Source: Adlercreutzia equolifaciens (GTDB lineage: Bacteria > Actinomycetota > Coriobacteriia > Coriobacteriales > Eggerthellaceae). Taken from it: a stretch of DNA of 64,000 bases. Under the pieces are notes generated by a model that was given only the letters and a program-made list of their open reading frames with translations, was not told the origin of the DNA and searched no databases. The position numbers and the translations under genes were made by a program. Each line of letters begins with the position of its first letter. Position 1 is the stretch's first letter. The stretch spans positions 62,001-126,000 of the forward strand of contig NZ_JARFIK010000002.1 in the NCBI RefSeq assembly GCF_029076695.1. The letters are read 5' to 3'. This document shows positions 50,724 through 58,918 of the stretch, piece after piece.

Positions 50724-51188
50724 ATGTTTCCCTTCGAAATCGATGAATCCAGTGATCTGCCCCTGTGGGTTCAGCTGCGTCAGCGCATTGCCTACCTTAT
50801 CAACGACGGCTATTTCAAGCCCGGTGATAAGCTGCCCACCGTGCGCGGCCTGGCATCGGAGATTTCCATCAATTACAACACGGTGAACAAGGCCTATCTG
50901 AGTCTGGTGTCCGATGGCTATTTGGAATCGACGCGCGGACGCGGCGTGTTCGTGACCGACGCAGCAGCCTCGGTGGCGGAGGAGAAGGAAGACGAAGTGG
51001 ATGCCGTGCTCAACGAGTGCATCGCCTCCTGTCGAGAGCTAGGCTTGGGCTACGATGACATTCAGCGGGCGCTCTCGCGCAAAATCAAACGGTTGAAGTA
51101 CGAAGAGGCGCGAGAGCGCGGTGAAGTAAACGGCCGCATCATTGACTTCGATCAGGTCGACGCTTCGGCTGGGGAAAAGGGGGCTTAG
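50724..51188 (+). CDS. GntR-family (YtrA-type) regulator
   Basis: 154 residues. The winged helix spans LPLWVQLRQRIAYLINDGYF, KLPTVRGLASEISINYNTVN and YLESTRGRGVFV. The short C-terminal helix without a ligand domain is the YtrA subfamily. It begins 21 bases after the anchor gene and ends 1 base before slipin, so it is part of that operon. It may bind the dyads upstream of 49695 or 52373. Confidence 0.85.
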   Translation: MFPFEIDESSDLPLWVQLRQRIAYLINDGYFKPGDKLPTVRGLASEISINYNTVNKAYLSLVSDGYLESTRGRGVFVTDAAASVAEEKEDEVDAVLNECIASCRELGLGYDDIQRALSRKIKRLKYEEARERGEVNGRIIDFDQVDASAGEKGA

Positions 51189-51189
51189 T

Positions 51190-52173
51190 ATGGCAGCTCT
51201 AGGGTTTCGAGGCGTTGCGGAGGATGAAGATCGATCTGTGGCGAAAAGCCTTCCTCGGGGGCGCGTTGTTCCCGATGTGACGACGGAGATTATTGGCGAG
51301 CGCGCCTCCAATAACGGCGTGCTGGTATTTTCGGCGGTGCTGTTCGTGGGGATGGCGCTGATTGCGCTGGCGGTAAGCTGGCTGGTAGTGGATGATGTAA
51401 CGCTGCCAGGGCTTATCGTTGCGCTGGTAGTGGGATTGCTGGCGGTTTCGTCATGTCACATTGCCCAGCAGTGGGAACGTGTTGTTGTGCTAAGGTTGGG
51501 TCGGTTTAACCGCGTGTCGGGGCCGGGGCTTTTCTGGACGTGGCCGGTGGTGGAGTCCAATACCTTGCGTGTAGATACCCGTACGCGGGTCACCACCTTC
51601 TATGCGGAAGAGACGTTGACGGCAGACTTGGTGCCCATGAATGTGGACGCAGTACTGTTCTGGCACGTATGGGACGCGAAGGACGCCTGCGTGGAGGTAG
51701 GTGATTTCACGCGCGCTGTGGAGATGTCCGCTCAAACCGCTTTGCGCGATGCCCTGGGACGGGCCGGCGCGGCGGAAGTGGCCATTCGCCGCGAGCAGCT
51801 TGACCGCGAGCTCAAGCGCGTACTTGAGGAAAAGGTTGCTCCGTGGGGTGTGACCATTCTCTCGGTGGAAATCCGTAACATCCTTCTGCCCAAGGACTTG
51901 CAGGAAACAATGAGCCTTGAGGCGCAAGCGGAGCAGCGCAAGAAGGCTCGCATCATCCTCATGGAGGCCGAGCAGGATATCTACGAGATTCTCGAAGAAA
52001 TGAAGGATCTGGTGGGTGGCGAAGAGGCGGTGTCTCGCCTGCGTGCCATGCACTTGCTTAATGAGTCTTTGCGCGAAGGGGAGGGGACCGTGCTGGTACC
52101 GAGCGCCTTTGCCGAAGGCTTCAACGGGGCTGACGGAGCGGCCGATGCACTGAAGAGCGTGCTCGGCAAGTAG
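51190..52173 (+). CDS. Slipin (SPFH/stomatin-like) membrane protein
   Basis: 327 residues. A cytoplasmic tail of about 45 residues, two close membrane helices (VLVFSAVLFVGMALIALAVS and LPGLIVALVVGLLAVSSC), then the SPFH domain: WERVVVLRLGRFNRVSGPGL, ALRDALGRAGAAEVAIRREQ and APWGVTILSVEIRNILLP. Slipins shape lipid microdomains and are often partnered with an NfeD protease-like protein; none is seen here. The long N-terminus is unusual. ATG 51190, 1 base after the gntR stop. Confidence 0.9.
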   Translation: MAALGFRGVAEDEDRSVAKSLPRGRVVPDVTTEIIGERASNNGVLVFSAVLFVGMALIALAVSWLVVDDVTLPGLIVALVVGLLAVSSCHIAQQWERVVVLRLGRFNRVSGPGLFWTWPVVESNTLRVDTRTRVTTFYAEETLTADLVPMNVDAVLFWHVWDAKDACVEVGDFTRAVEMSAQTALRDALGRAGAAEVAIRREQLDRELKRVLEEKVAPWGVTILSVEIRNILLPKDLQETMSLEAQAEQRKKARIILMEAEQDIYEILEEMKDLVGGEEAVSRLRAMHLLNESLREGEGTVLVPSAFAEGFNGADGAADALKSVLGK

Positions 52174-52205
52174 TAGCGGCGGCAGCGGCCGCCCTCATCA
52201 GGTGT

Positions 52206-52297
52206 TTTAATGACATCGTGTCATTAAATTATCCTAAAAATAGGAATATGATTTGAGGAATTGTCCTATGATAATCATTGATTGTCATAGGACAATT
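52206..52297. promoter_or_regulatory. Two operator-like palindromes before the Mo subunit operon
   Basis: First dyad: TTTAATGACA (52206-52215), TCG, TGTCATTAAA (52219-52228). Second dyad: AATTGTCCTATGA (52259-52271) and its exact complement (52285-52297) with a 13-base spacer. The second contains the 18-base motif shared with 49625-49642. The AT-rich stretch is the likely promoter of the 52373-56488 operon. Confidence 0.7.
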
Positions 52298-52372
52298 TGT
52301 TATGGTGGAGCCACGCGATTCGGCCGAATCCATGATGCAATTTCTTTTCAAGAAAGAGGATAGGGGGAGATC

Positions 52373-55123
52373 ATGGAACGACAAATCGGCGAAGGCATGA
52401 GCCGGCGATCGTTTATTGCTGGAGCCAGTGCCGCTGCCGCTGTTCTGGGCCTCGGAGGGACATCGCTGGTGGGCTGTGCAAGCCAGCAGGGAAGTGACGC
52501 AGGGGAAGAAGCCCTGTCGGAGACGGGTCATCAGCAAGACGAGTGGATTCCCACCAGCTGTAACATGTGCTTCAACCAATGCAACATCAAAGCCCATGTG
52601 GTGGACGGGGTAGTTGTCGAACTGGCAGGCGACGAGAACGCCCCCAATGGCGGTCGTATGTGTGGCAAGGGTGCGTCGGGCATTATGCAGCTGTACGATC
52701 CCTATCGTGTTACCAAGCCTATGAAGCGCACGAATCCCGAAAAGGGTATCGACATCGATCCGGGTTGGGAAGAGATTACGTGGGAAGAGGCATACACCCT
52801 GGCCGCCGATAAGATCAAAGAAGCCGTGGCAGAGAACCCGAACAACTTTATGTGGAGTCATGCGGTAGCTTCCTCGGTGGCCGGTGAGTATCTGTGGTAT
52901 GGCGCTGCTGGTGGCTGGGGCACGATGGAGTTTATGAACTCTGACTTGTGCGGCGCTGGCATTCACCAGTTTTCCGACTTGTATACGACGACGGGCAACT
53001 CCGGTCCTGACTGGACGTATTGTAAGTATCTTATTCAGTTTGGTACTCAGGCGGGTATTGCCACGCGCCATGGCTATAACGTTAGCTGCGCCCGTTGGGC
53101 AGATTCGCGTGACGAGGGCGCGAAGATGACGGTTTTCGATCCTCATATGTCCGCCAGCGCCCAAAAGGCTGAGCGTTGGGTGCCCATACGTCCGGGTACC
53201 GATCTGGCTGCGGCTCTCTGCTTGGCTAACGTCCTCGTTCACGAGCTTGATTTGATTGACTACGATTATTTGATTAATCGAACCAACGGCCCCTCGCTGG
53301 TCGATAAAGAGACCAAGCGCGTGGTGAGAGATGGGGAAAGCGGCAAAGCGCTCTATCGCGATGAAGCCGATGGCAAGATCAAGCCCTATGATCAGTGCGA
53401 GAATCCGCAGCTCGAAGGCGAGTTCGAGCATGATGGCAAGAAGGTGGCTACAGCGTTCACCTTATATAAGGACCATATCAAGCAATATACACCTGAATGG
53501 CAAGAAGAAATCACGACAGTCCCTGCCGCCACTATGCGCACAGTCGCCAAGGAATTCGGAGAGGCGGCTTGTATTGGTCAAACCATCGAGGTCGATGGCG
53601 TGACTCTCAATTATCGTCCTGCGTGTGCCGACCTGTTCTCTGGAGCGGTCCACCACAAGCATTGCGGACAAACTTGTATGGCGGTTATGGGTCTAAATGT
53701 TCTCGTGGGTTCCTGCAACGAGTGCGGAGGTTTCATTACCTTTGCTGCTGAATGTCAAGGATTTGCCGACGGAAACAGCACCGTCTCGTGGCCTTCCACG
53801 GTGTACGAGCCTGACGGATTGTTGAATTCCCATGGCATGGGCTCTGACGCCAGCAACTCTATTTATGAGAAGACTTACGGGAAAGACATCGTTGTCACTT
53901 CGGGCGGCTTTAAGGAACTGAGCCCCATTGCAGAGATGGACCCCCACTGGAAGTTTATCTCTCAGGTGAAGCCTGAGATGTTCAACAACGCTTTCCCTCC
54001 GTCAAAAGTCATGTTCACGATGGCCTGCAATCCTATCCGTTGGTGGCAAAACCACGACGAGCAGATCGCTATGTACAAGGATCTCGACTATGTCATCGGG
54101 TGCGAAATCTATCTAACAGATGCCACGTATTTCTACGATTTGCTGCTCCCGGAAGCTTGCTATCTGGAGCGCTTCGAGCCGTATCCGCTGACCTACTATG
54201 CTTACAAGGGCTGTGGTGGCGTGGATGTGCCCTGGACGCTTGGCATCCGTCAGCCAGTGGTGCCTGCGCGAGACGATTGTCCGGGCGCTATCGATATCGT
54301 GAGCGAGCTGGTCAATCGCAGTGGCAGCAACGAGGGCTATTGGACGGTCCTCATGATGACGAAGTTCTTGAAAGACGAGTACAAGGCTGAAGGCTACTTC
54401 GATATCACCAAGAAGCTTGACTTAGAGGCGCTCGCCGACGCTGTGTACAAGTCGGCGGTAGACGACGAGCATGGCCTTGAGTGGTTTAAGAAGAACGGCG
54501 TATACACCTATCCGCGCAAAGTCGAGGAAATGTACATCTTCGCCAATGATCGACCGGGACGCGTTCCGCTTTATCATGATGTGCTTCTTGAGGCGAAAGA
54601 TAATGCTAAGCGGGCCATTGATGCTCTTGGTGGGTTCCAGTTTGATTTTGAGTATGATGAGTTCACGGCTATGCCGGAATGGATGGAGTGCTGCGATCAT
54701 CACGTGGAGGAGCCCGATTTCGACATCTTCCCCATCTATTGGACTGATGCCATGAACATCGACACCCATTCGGTATACAACGCTTGGATCAACGAGGTGA
54801 ACGAACAGACGCCATGGCTCTATGCCATTGAGATGAACTCTAAAACGGCGGCTGCAAAGGGGCTTCAAAAAGGCGACGATATCGTGCTGACGAGTCGCGA
54901 GGGCGTTACGGTTGAAGGGAAGCTCTTTGTAAGTGAGACTGTGCATCCTGAAGTGGCCTCAGTAGTGGTGGGGAGCCTAGGCTCGAAGTCTGAATTTATC
55001 CCTGTGGGCAAAAGCAAGGGCATCGGCATCAATCACCTTATCCCGGGGCAGGACCCGAAGCGCTTCGACCATTTGACTCAAGCTTATGATCAGTGCATTC
55101 GCGTCAAAGTGTCGAAGAAGTAG
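52373..55123 (+). CDS. Tat-exported bis-MGD oxidoreductase, DMSO-reductase family
   Basis: 916 residues. MSRRSFIAGAS is a Tat signal, and the signal ends LVGC (Cys35), a lipobox, so it may be a Tat lipoprotein. The cluster motif SCNMCFNQC...RMCGKG (Cys63, 66, 70, 97) keeps the relay Lys99. The likely Mo ligand is Cys193 in NSDLCGAGIHQF. The family includes thiosulfate/polysulfide reductases, acetylene hydratase and the catechol dehydroxylases of Eggerthella. Substrate cannot be read from sequence; I infer a reductase fed by the NrfD anchor. ATG 52373 follows AGGGGGAGA. It forms an operon with the FeS subunit and TorD. Confidence 0.85.
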   Translation: MERQIGEGMSRRSFIAGASAAAAVLGLGGTSLVGCASQQGSDAGEEALSETGHQQDEWIPTSCNMCFNQCNIKAHVVDGVVVELAGDENAPNGGRMCGKGASGIMQLYDPYRVTKPMKRTNPEKGIDIDPGWEEITWEEAYTLAADKIKEAVAENPNNFMWSHAVASSVAGEYLWYGAAGGWGTMEFMNSDLCGAGIHQFSDLYTTTGNSGPDWTYCKYLIQFGTQAGIATRHGYNVSCARWADSRDEGAKMTVFDPHMSASAQKAERWVPIRPGTDLAAALCLANVLVHELDLIDYDYLINRTNGPSLVDKETKRVVRDGESGKALYRDEADGKIKPYDQCENPQLEGEFEHDGKKVATAFTLYKDHIKQYTPEWQEEITTVPAATMRTVAKEFGEAACIGQTIEVDGVTLNYRPACADLFSGAVHHKHCGQTCMAVMGLNVLVGSCNECGGFITFAAECQGFADGNSTVSWPSTVYEPDGLLNSHGMGSDASNSIYEKTYGKDIVVTSGGFKELSPIAEMDPHWKFISQVKPEMFNNAFPPSKVMFTMACNPIRWWQNHDEQIAMYKDLDYVIGCEIYLTDATYFYDLLLPEACYLERFEPYPLTYYAYKGCGGVDVPWTLGIRQPVVPARDDCPGAIDIVSELVNRSGSNEGYWTVLMMTKFLKDEYKAEGYFDITKKLDLEALADAVYKSAVDDEHGLEWFKKNGVYTYPRKVEEMYIFANDRPGRVPLYHDVLLEAKDNAKRAIDALGGFQFDFEYDEFTAMPEWMECCDHHVEEPDFDIFPIYWTDAMNIDTHSVYNAWINEVNEQTPWLYAIEMNSKTAAAKGLQKGDDIVLTSREGVTVEGKLFVSETVHPEVASVVVGSLGSKSEFIPVGKSKGIGINHLIPGQDPKRFDHLTQAYDQCIRVKVSKK

Positions 55124-55138
55124 AAGGGGAGATGACCT

Positions 55139-55735
55139 ATGACTTACGGAATGGTTATCAATCTGCGTCGCTGCGTAGGTTGTCGAGCTTGCGTGACAGC
55201 GTGCAAGGGGGCTAACGGAACACCGCCCACGGTCTTCCGGTCCCGTGTCGAGCAGGTGTTCGAAGGCACCTATCCTGATGTGACGTGCCATATCACCCCT
55301 ATGTTGTGCATGCATTGCGAGAATGCCCCCTGTGTGGAGGTGTGTCCCAGCGGTGCGAGCCAGCGAGGCGAAGACGGCATTGTCACGATCGACAAAGAGG
55401 TGTGCATCGGCTGCCAGAGCTGCATTGCGGCATGTCCGTACCGGGCGCGTTCCTATATCGAGTCCGACGAGGGGTATTTCGGCAAAGAGCTGACGCCTTA
55501 TGAGGAGATGCGCTATCAGGCAATGCCGGTGGGCACCGTGGACAAGTGCGACTTTTGCAAGGGCAACGGGCGTTTGGACAGCGGTGAGGTTCCTGCTTGC
55601 GCCCAAGCTTGCTTGGCCAAGGCGCGTATCTTCGGAGATCTGGACGAGTTGAAGTCCATGATCGACGAGCGCGACGCGGCTCAGTTAATGCCGGAGCAGG
55701 GGACAAACCCGTCGGTGTACTACATTCCCGCGTAG
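55139..55735 (+). CDS. Four-cluster ferredoxin electron-transfer subunit, DmsB-like
   Basis: 198 residues. Cys groups CVGCRACVTAC, LCMHCENAPCVEVC, CIGCQSCIAAC and CDFCKG...CAQAC bind four 4Fe-4S clusters in the DmsB/PhsB/NrfC order. No signal or membrane helix; it would be carried through the Tat system with the catalytic subunit. It begins 15 bases after that gene, with GGGGAGATG upstream. It joins the catalytic subunit to the NrfD anchor. Confidence 0.93.
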   Translation: MTYGMVINLRRCVGCRACVTACKGANGTPPTVFRSRVEQVFEGTYPDVTCHITPMLCMHCENAPCVEVCPSGASQRGEDGIVTIDKEVCIGCQSCIAACPYRARSYIESDEGYFGKELTPYEEMRYQAMPVGTVDKCDFCKGNGRLDSGEVPACAQACLAKARIFGDLDELKSMIDERDAAQLMPEQGTNPSVYYIPA

Positions 55736-55748
55736 CTCGGGTGTGCAT

Positions 55749-55774
55749 GGGGGCCGGGATTAAGCCCGGCCCCC
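55749..55774 (+). terminator. GC hairpin inside the Mo operon
   Basis: GGGGGCCGGG and CCCGGCCCCC pair around a 6-base loop between the FeS and torD genes. No T-run; it may lower torD expression relative to the structural subunits or protect the mRNA 3' end. Confidence 0.55.
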
Positions 55775-55804
55775 TGAGGGGGCAACATCCAGGAGGAGGA
55801 TATT

Positions 55805-56488
55805 ATGACTATCGATCAGATGGGGCGCCTTTTCGCGTCCGCGGATATGTACCAGGTACTAGGATACTTTGTGATCACGCCTACGGCGGCCGTGACCGAC
55901 GGCCTGTATGGCGGAGAGCTGCTCAGTGACATAGAGGCCATTGCCGGCGAGCTTGACTTGCAGACGGCCCAGGAGCCCTTGCGGGAGTTTCGCGCTTGGA
56001 TTGGCAAGCAGGTGGGCGTTGAAGATGCCGACGCGTATTTCCATCGCGTGCGCAAGGACTACACTCACCTATATACGAATCCGCAGTTCAGCGTCAGCAC
56101 GCTTTTTGAGAGTCGATTCCTCGGCAACGAAGATGGTGCCAAAGGACTCGAGATTGCGCTCGCGCAGACGGTGCAGGATCTGAAGGAGCTATATGCACGC
56201 ATGGGCTTCGCGCCCGACTTCAAGCCGGCGCTGCGGCCTGACCATATGGCGATGCAGCTGGCCTTTATGCAGGTGCTGCGCACGAACCAGGGCATTGCCC
56301 TGCGTGACGGCAGCGACGACGCTGCCGCTGAAATCGCTGCAACGGCGGCCGCATTCTTAACGGAGCATCTTGGTGCGTGGGCCATCCCATTCTTCGAGGA
56401 AATGGCACGTGAAGCCGAAGAGGAAACCTATCACTTCATTGGCCAGCTTGGAGCGGCCTTCATGGCCCAGGAGCTGGATCGCCTCTAG
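55805..56488 (+). CDS. torD: TorD/DmsD-type molybdoenzyme chaperone
   Basis: 227 residues, all helical. The central YFHRVRKDYTHLYTNP and RPDHMAMQLAFMQVL match the TorD/DmsD family (the usual E(P)xDH motif appears as LRPDHM). It binds the Tat signal and apo-enzyme of the catalytic subunit until MGD is inserted. AGGAGGA stands just upstream. A strong terminator follows. Confidence 0.9.
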   Translation: MTIDQMGRLFASADMYQVLGYFVITPTAAVTDGLYGGELLSDIEAIAGELDLQTAQEPLREFRAWIGKQVGVEDADAYFHRVRKDYTHLYTNPQFSVSTLFESRFLGNEDGAKGLEIALAQTVQDLKELYARMGFAPDFKPALRPDHMAMQLAFMQVLRTNQGIALRDGSDDAAAEIAATAAAFLTEHLGAWAIPFFEEMAREAEEETYHFIGQLGAAFMAQELDRL

Positions 56489-56525
56489 TGCGTTTCGGCT
56501 CCTTTTAACGCTGACCCCTCCTCCG

Positions 56526-56570
56526 AAAACGGCGTCGACCAACTCCCTCCCAGGTCGACGCCGTTTTTTT
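56526..56570 (+). terminator. Rho-independent terminator of the Mo operon
   Basis: AAAACGGCGTCGACC (56526-56540) pairs perfectly with GGTCGACGCCGTTTT (56553-56567) and is followed by a run of T to 56570. Confidence 0.9.
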
Positions 56571-56594
56571 GTACCCATGGGCAAGGTGAGTCAC

Positions 56595-56655
56595 GGCTTT
56601 GCAAAAGTTGCAAAAGTTTGCAAAGCCAGAAAAAGTTTGCAAAAGTTGCAAAAGC
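56595..56655. repeat. TTGCAAA repeat array before the AbrB-MNT/HEPN operon
   Basis: Five copies of TTGCAAA start at 56599, 56608, 56618, 56637 and 56646. The first and third copies also form a perfect 11-bp inverted repeat (GGCTTTGCAAA at 56595-56605 and TTTGCAAAGCC at 56617-56627). An array of this kind suggests multiple binding sites for a regulator. Confidence 0.65.
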
Positions 56656-56681
56656 AAAACGTGCCTCCAGCGCCTATGTGC

Positions 56682-56710
56682 TATATTTGCTTGGTACCAA
56701 GCGCTTGGTA
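56682..56710 (+). promoter_or_regulatory. -10 box and palindromic operator of the toxin-antitoxin operon
   Basis: TATATT at 56682-56687 is a plausible -10. It is followed by the perfect palindrome GCTTGGTACCAAGC (56689-56702) and a further half site GCTTGGTA (56703-56710), placed over the expected transcription start. AAGGAGGG then precedes the ATG at 56721. Binding by the AbrB domain of the antitoxin is inferred. Confidence 0.65.
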
Positions 56711-56720
56711 AGGAGGGATT

Positions 56721-57374
56721 ATGGCGGAAGCGGCTCTTAGCGCGCCTCGGCGTGTTCGCATTTCCAGCAAACGGCAGATCACCATTCCCGCAAAAGCGTA
56801 TCGCGATATGGGCTTTGCTGAGTACGCGCTTTTAGAGGAGACGCCTGAAGGCTTGCTCATCAAACCTTTGCCGGTTCAGGATGAAGATCTGTCGCTCGAT
56901 ATCTTGCGACAGCTCATCGACGAGGGTTATGAAGGGGAGGACCTTGTGGAACGCTTTGCCGCGGTTTGTCCTCGCGTAGTTCGCTTCTCCGACCTGACTG
57001 ATCCTGGCGTTGCGGATCGGGAAGGCGGGTTGATTGAGGGGCCGTCTGAGGAGGCGGGGTCACGCGATGAGCGCTCTCGTGTTATGCAGACTGTTGCCGA
57101 GGAGGCGGCTAAGTTCGCTGCTGTAACGCATGCTTTCGTGTTTGGCTCTTTTGCCAGAGGGGATTTTACGGCCGAAAGCGATATCGATGTGCGTTTGGAG
57201 TACGATAAAACGGCTCCTTTCAGCTTATTTGAAGTTGCCCAGTTTCAGAAGCAGCTTGAGCGCACGACGGGACGATCCGTGGATGTGGTGACGGCGAAGC
57301 ACTTGAAAAACCCCAATTTGGCTGTCGCCATTGAACGAGAGAAGGTACTCGTCTATGAGCGCGAAAGCCACTGA
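56721..57374 (+). CDS. AbrB domain-MntA nucleotidyltransferase fusion antitoxin
   Basis: 217 residues. Residues about 10-55 form a SpoVT/AbrB swapped-hairpin DNA-binding domain (RVRISSKRQITIPAKAYRDM). After a Glu-rich linker, residues about 120-215 form a minimal nucleotidyltransferase with the full GSx10DxD motif (GSFARGDFTAESDID). In known HEPN/MNT systems MntA adds AMP to HepT and silences it; here the same protein could also repress its own promoter. It overlaps the HEPN gene by 20 bases. I know MNT and AbrB antitoxins separately; their fusion is the odd point. Confidence 0.82.
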   Translation: MAEAALSAPRRVRISSKRQITIPAKAYRDMGFAEYALLEETPEGLLIKPLPVQDEDLSLDILRQLIDEGYEGEDLVERFAAVCPRVVRFSDLTDPGVADREGGLIEGPSEEAGSRDERSRVMQTVAEEAAKFAAVTHAFVFGSFARGDFTAESDIDVRLEYDKTAPFSLFEVAQFQKQLERTTGRSVDVVTAKHLKNPNLAVAIEREKVLVYERESH

Positions 57375-57774
57375 TTTAGCCCGCGTGCAAGAAATGTTTA
57401 ATCTTGTCACGCTTACGCGACAGCAAATTGAGGAGCTCGGCATTACCGAGCAGAGATTCAAGCAGCCTGAGTCGACCAATGATGAGTTGCTGGCTGAAGC
57501 GCTTATGAACCGCGTGTTCCGCATTACGGAAGAAGCGGGGGCGTTGAGCGACGAGGTGCTCGTCTACTACGACTTCGAGCGTCGTGCCTTAAAAGGCGTG
57601 CGCAACCGTTTGGCGCATGCGTATGGAGATGTTAACGTGGATCTTATCTGGGAGGTCATTGAAACGGACTTCCCTCGGTTGCTTAAAGGCTGTCAGGCCT
57701 TCTGCGATGATCAAGGATTCGAGCTGGAGTTGCCTGAGGACATCGGCGCGCCTGGACGCGAAACTTCGGAATGA
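57355..57774 (+). CDS. HEPN (HepT-type) ribonuclease toxin
   Basis: 139 residues, all helical. The motif RNRLAHAY is the complete RX4HXY of HepT toxins; the Tyr is the residue AMPylated by MntA in characterised pairs. HEPN toxins cut RNA through the Arg/His pair. ATG 57355 lies inside the antitoxin gene; TTG 57331 is an alternative. The antitoxin-first order with 20-base overlap ensures coupled synthesis. Confidence 0.85.
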   Translation: MSAKATDLARVQEMFNLVTLTRQQIEELGITEQRFKQPESTNDELLAEALMNRVFRITEEAGALSDEVLVYYDFERRALKGVRNRLAHAYGDVNVDLIWEVIETDFPRLLKGCQAFCDDQGFELELPEDIGAPGRETSE

Positions 57775-58039
57775 ACTCTAAGCGGGAAATGCCACGCGCG
57801 TTGGGTCCGCTGTTTGTAGCGGAAACGATTGCTGTCGGGTTCGGCGCCTCGGTATCCGTACCTCTCTTGTGCGCCTGCTCGAGCGACCTCCTGGATTTTG
57901 CGCGGCGTCAATAAGGTTACCGATTCGTATCAATTCGATGGGGGAGTGGTGACAGCGCCGTTACCGCTTTGTGCCATTTGACGGCCGTTAAATAAGAAAG
58001 CCCCGATCATTCGTACCATGGCTAAACGAAAGAGAGTGC

Positions 58040-58116
58040 AAGACTCGTAGGGGGTCTTGCTGGTGGGCGGACGTGGCTTTCGAGCCGGCAAGGGTCAAGC
58101 AGGAACCCGGTCCGCC
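58040..58116 (+). ncRNA. Structured 5' leader with possible three-way junction
   Basis: AAGAC/GTCTT forms a first hairpin (58040-58058). Then GGCGGAC (58066-58072) and GTCCGCC (58110-58116) close a domain containing GGCT-TTCG-AGCC (58075-58086) and GGGT/ACCC with a 9-base loop (58092-58108). This junction ends 18 bases before the HdeD-like gene. It matches no riboswitch class I can name. The remainder of the 360-bp gap (57775-58039) shows no gene. Confidence 0.45.
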
Positions 58117-58134
58117 ATAGATGGGAGTAACGCC

Positions 58135-58713
58135 ATGGAGAAGTTTTTGAACATTGTGCGGTCGAACAATATGGTTCAAGCGGTGTTGTGCATTGGGTTC
58201 GGCCTGTTTCTCATGGTGTATCCGTCCATTACCATCAACGGCGTCATTATGCTGTTCGCGGTGGCTATGCTGCTCATGGGCATTGGCTCGCTGGCTTCGT
58301 ACTTCCGCGGCAAAGGCGCTCGCTATCACGATACGGGCATGCTTATGACCGGCGTTTTCTATCTCATTGTGGCCGCCATTGCTTTCATCTTCCCCAAGGC
58401 GCTGGCCAGCTTCTTCTCCGTGGTGCTGGGCCTCGTGCTTATCCTGTGCGCCATTGTCAACCTGGTGCGTGCTTTCGACATGCGTCGGTACGGCGGCAAC
58501 GTGTGGATAGCCGTGCTGGCCGTCAGCATCCTGGTGGGCGTCGGCGGCGTGCTGGTGGTAGTGAATCCCTTTGGCGCCACCATGACCTTCGTGTTGGTGC
58601 TGGGCAGCGTGTTTGTGGTAAACGGCGCCATGGATCTGTTCATCGAATGGTACGTGCGCGACTCCGAGAACAAGGCCGGCGGCGGTCCCATGGCGAAGGG
58701 TCATCACGCCTAG
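58135..58713 (+). CDS. HdeD/DUF308-family membrane protein
   Basis: 192 residues, six membrane helices in two triplets (VQAVLCIGFGLFLMVYPSI and later VGGVLVVVNPFGA), the HdeD layout in which helix pairs end in a Pro. E. coli HdeD relates to acid resistance, but most homologues are uncharacterised. Start ATG 58135 follows GGGAGTAACGCC. The gene is preceded by a structured leader and followed by a terminator, so it is a single unit. Confidence 0.85.
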   Translation: MEKFLNIVRSNNMVQAVLCIGFGLFLMVYPSITINGVIMLFAVAMLLMGIGSLASYFRGKGARYHDTGMLMTGVFYLIVAAIAFIFPKALASFFSVVLGLVLILCAIVNLVRAFDMRRYGGNVWIAVLAVSILVGVGGVLVVVNPFGATMTFVLVLGSVFVVNGAMDLFIEWYVRDSENKAGGGPMAKGHHA

Positions 58714-58791
58714 GGCGCGCAACACCCGTTCCCGCAATCGCCATCGCCGATGGCGGGGTATCGAGACACCCTATGTTAACTTTCATGAAAG

Positions 58792-58815
58792 ACCCCTGCA
58801 TACGCAGGGGTTTTT
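58792..58815 (+). terminator. Rho-independent terminator
   Basis: ACCCCTGC, loop ATAC, GCAGGGGT, T5. It ends the HdeD-like transcript. A further hairpin (CGCCATCG/CGATGGCG) precedes it at about 58740-58755. Confidence 0.85.
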
Positions 58816-58918
58816 GCTATTATAGGCAGCACGCGTGCGGCAAGGTGGCTCCGCGTTCGCGCTTTTGGGCGCCCGAGCCCCTTTCACGCTAAAGCTTTTA
58901 ATCCGGAAAGGAATTGCG

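Noticed and set aside
58066-58116. tRNA gene suggested by TTCGAGCC and a 7-bp closing stem
   Set aside because: The domain is only 51 bases, with two internal stems and no anticodon arm or CCA-type end; it is better described as a leader structure.
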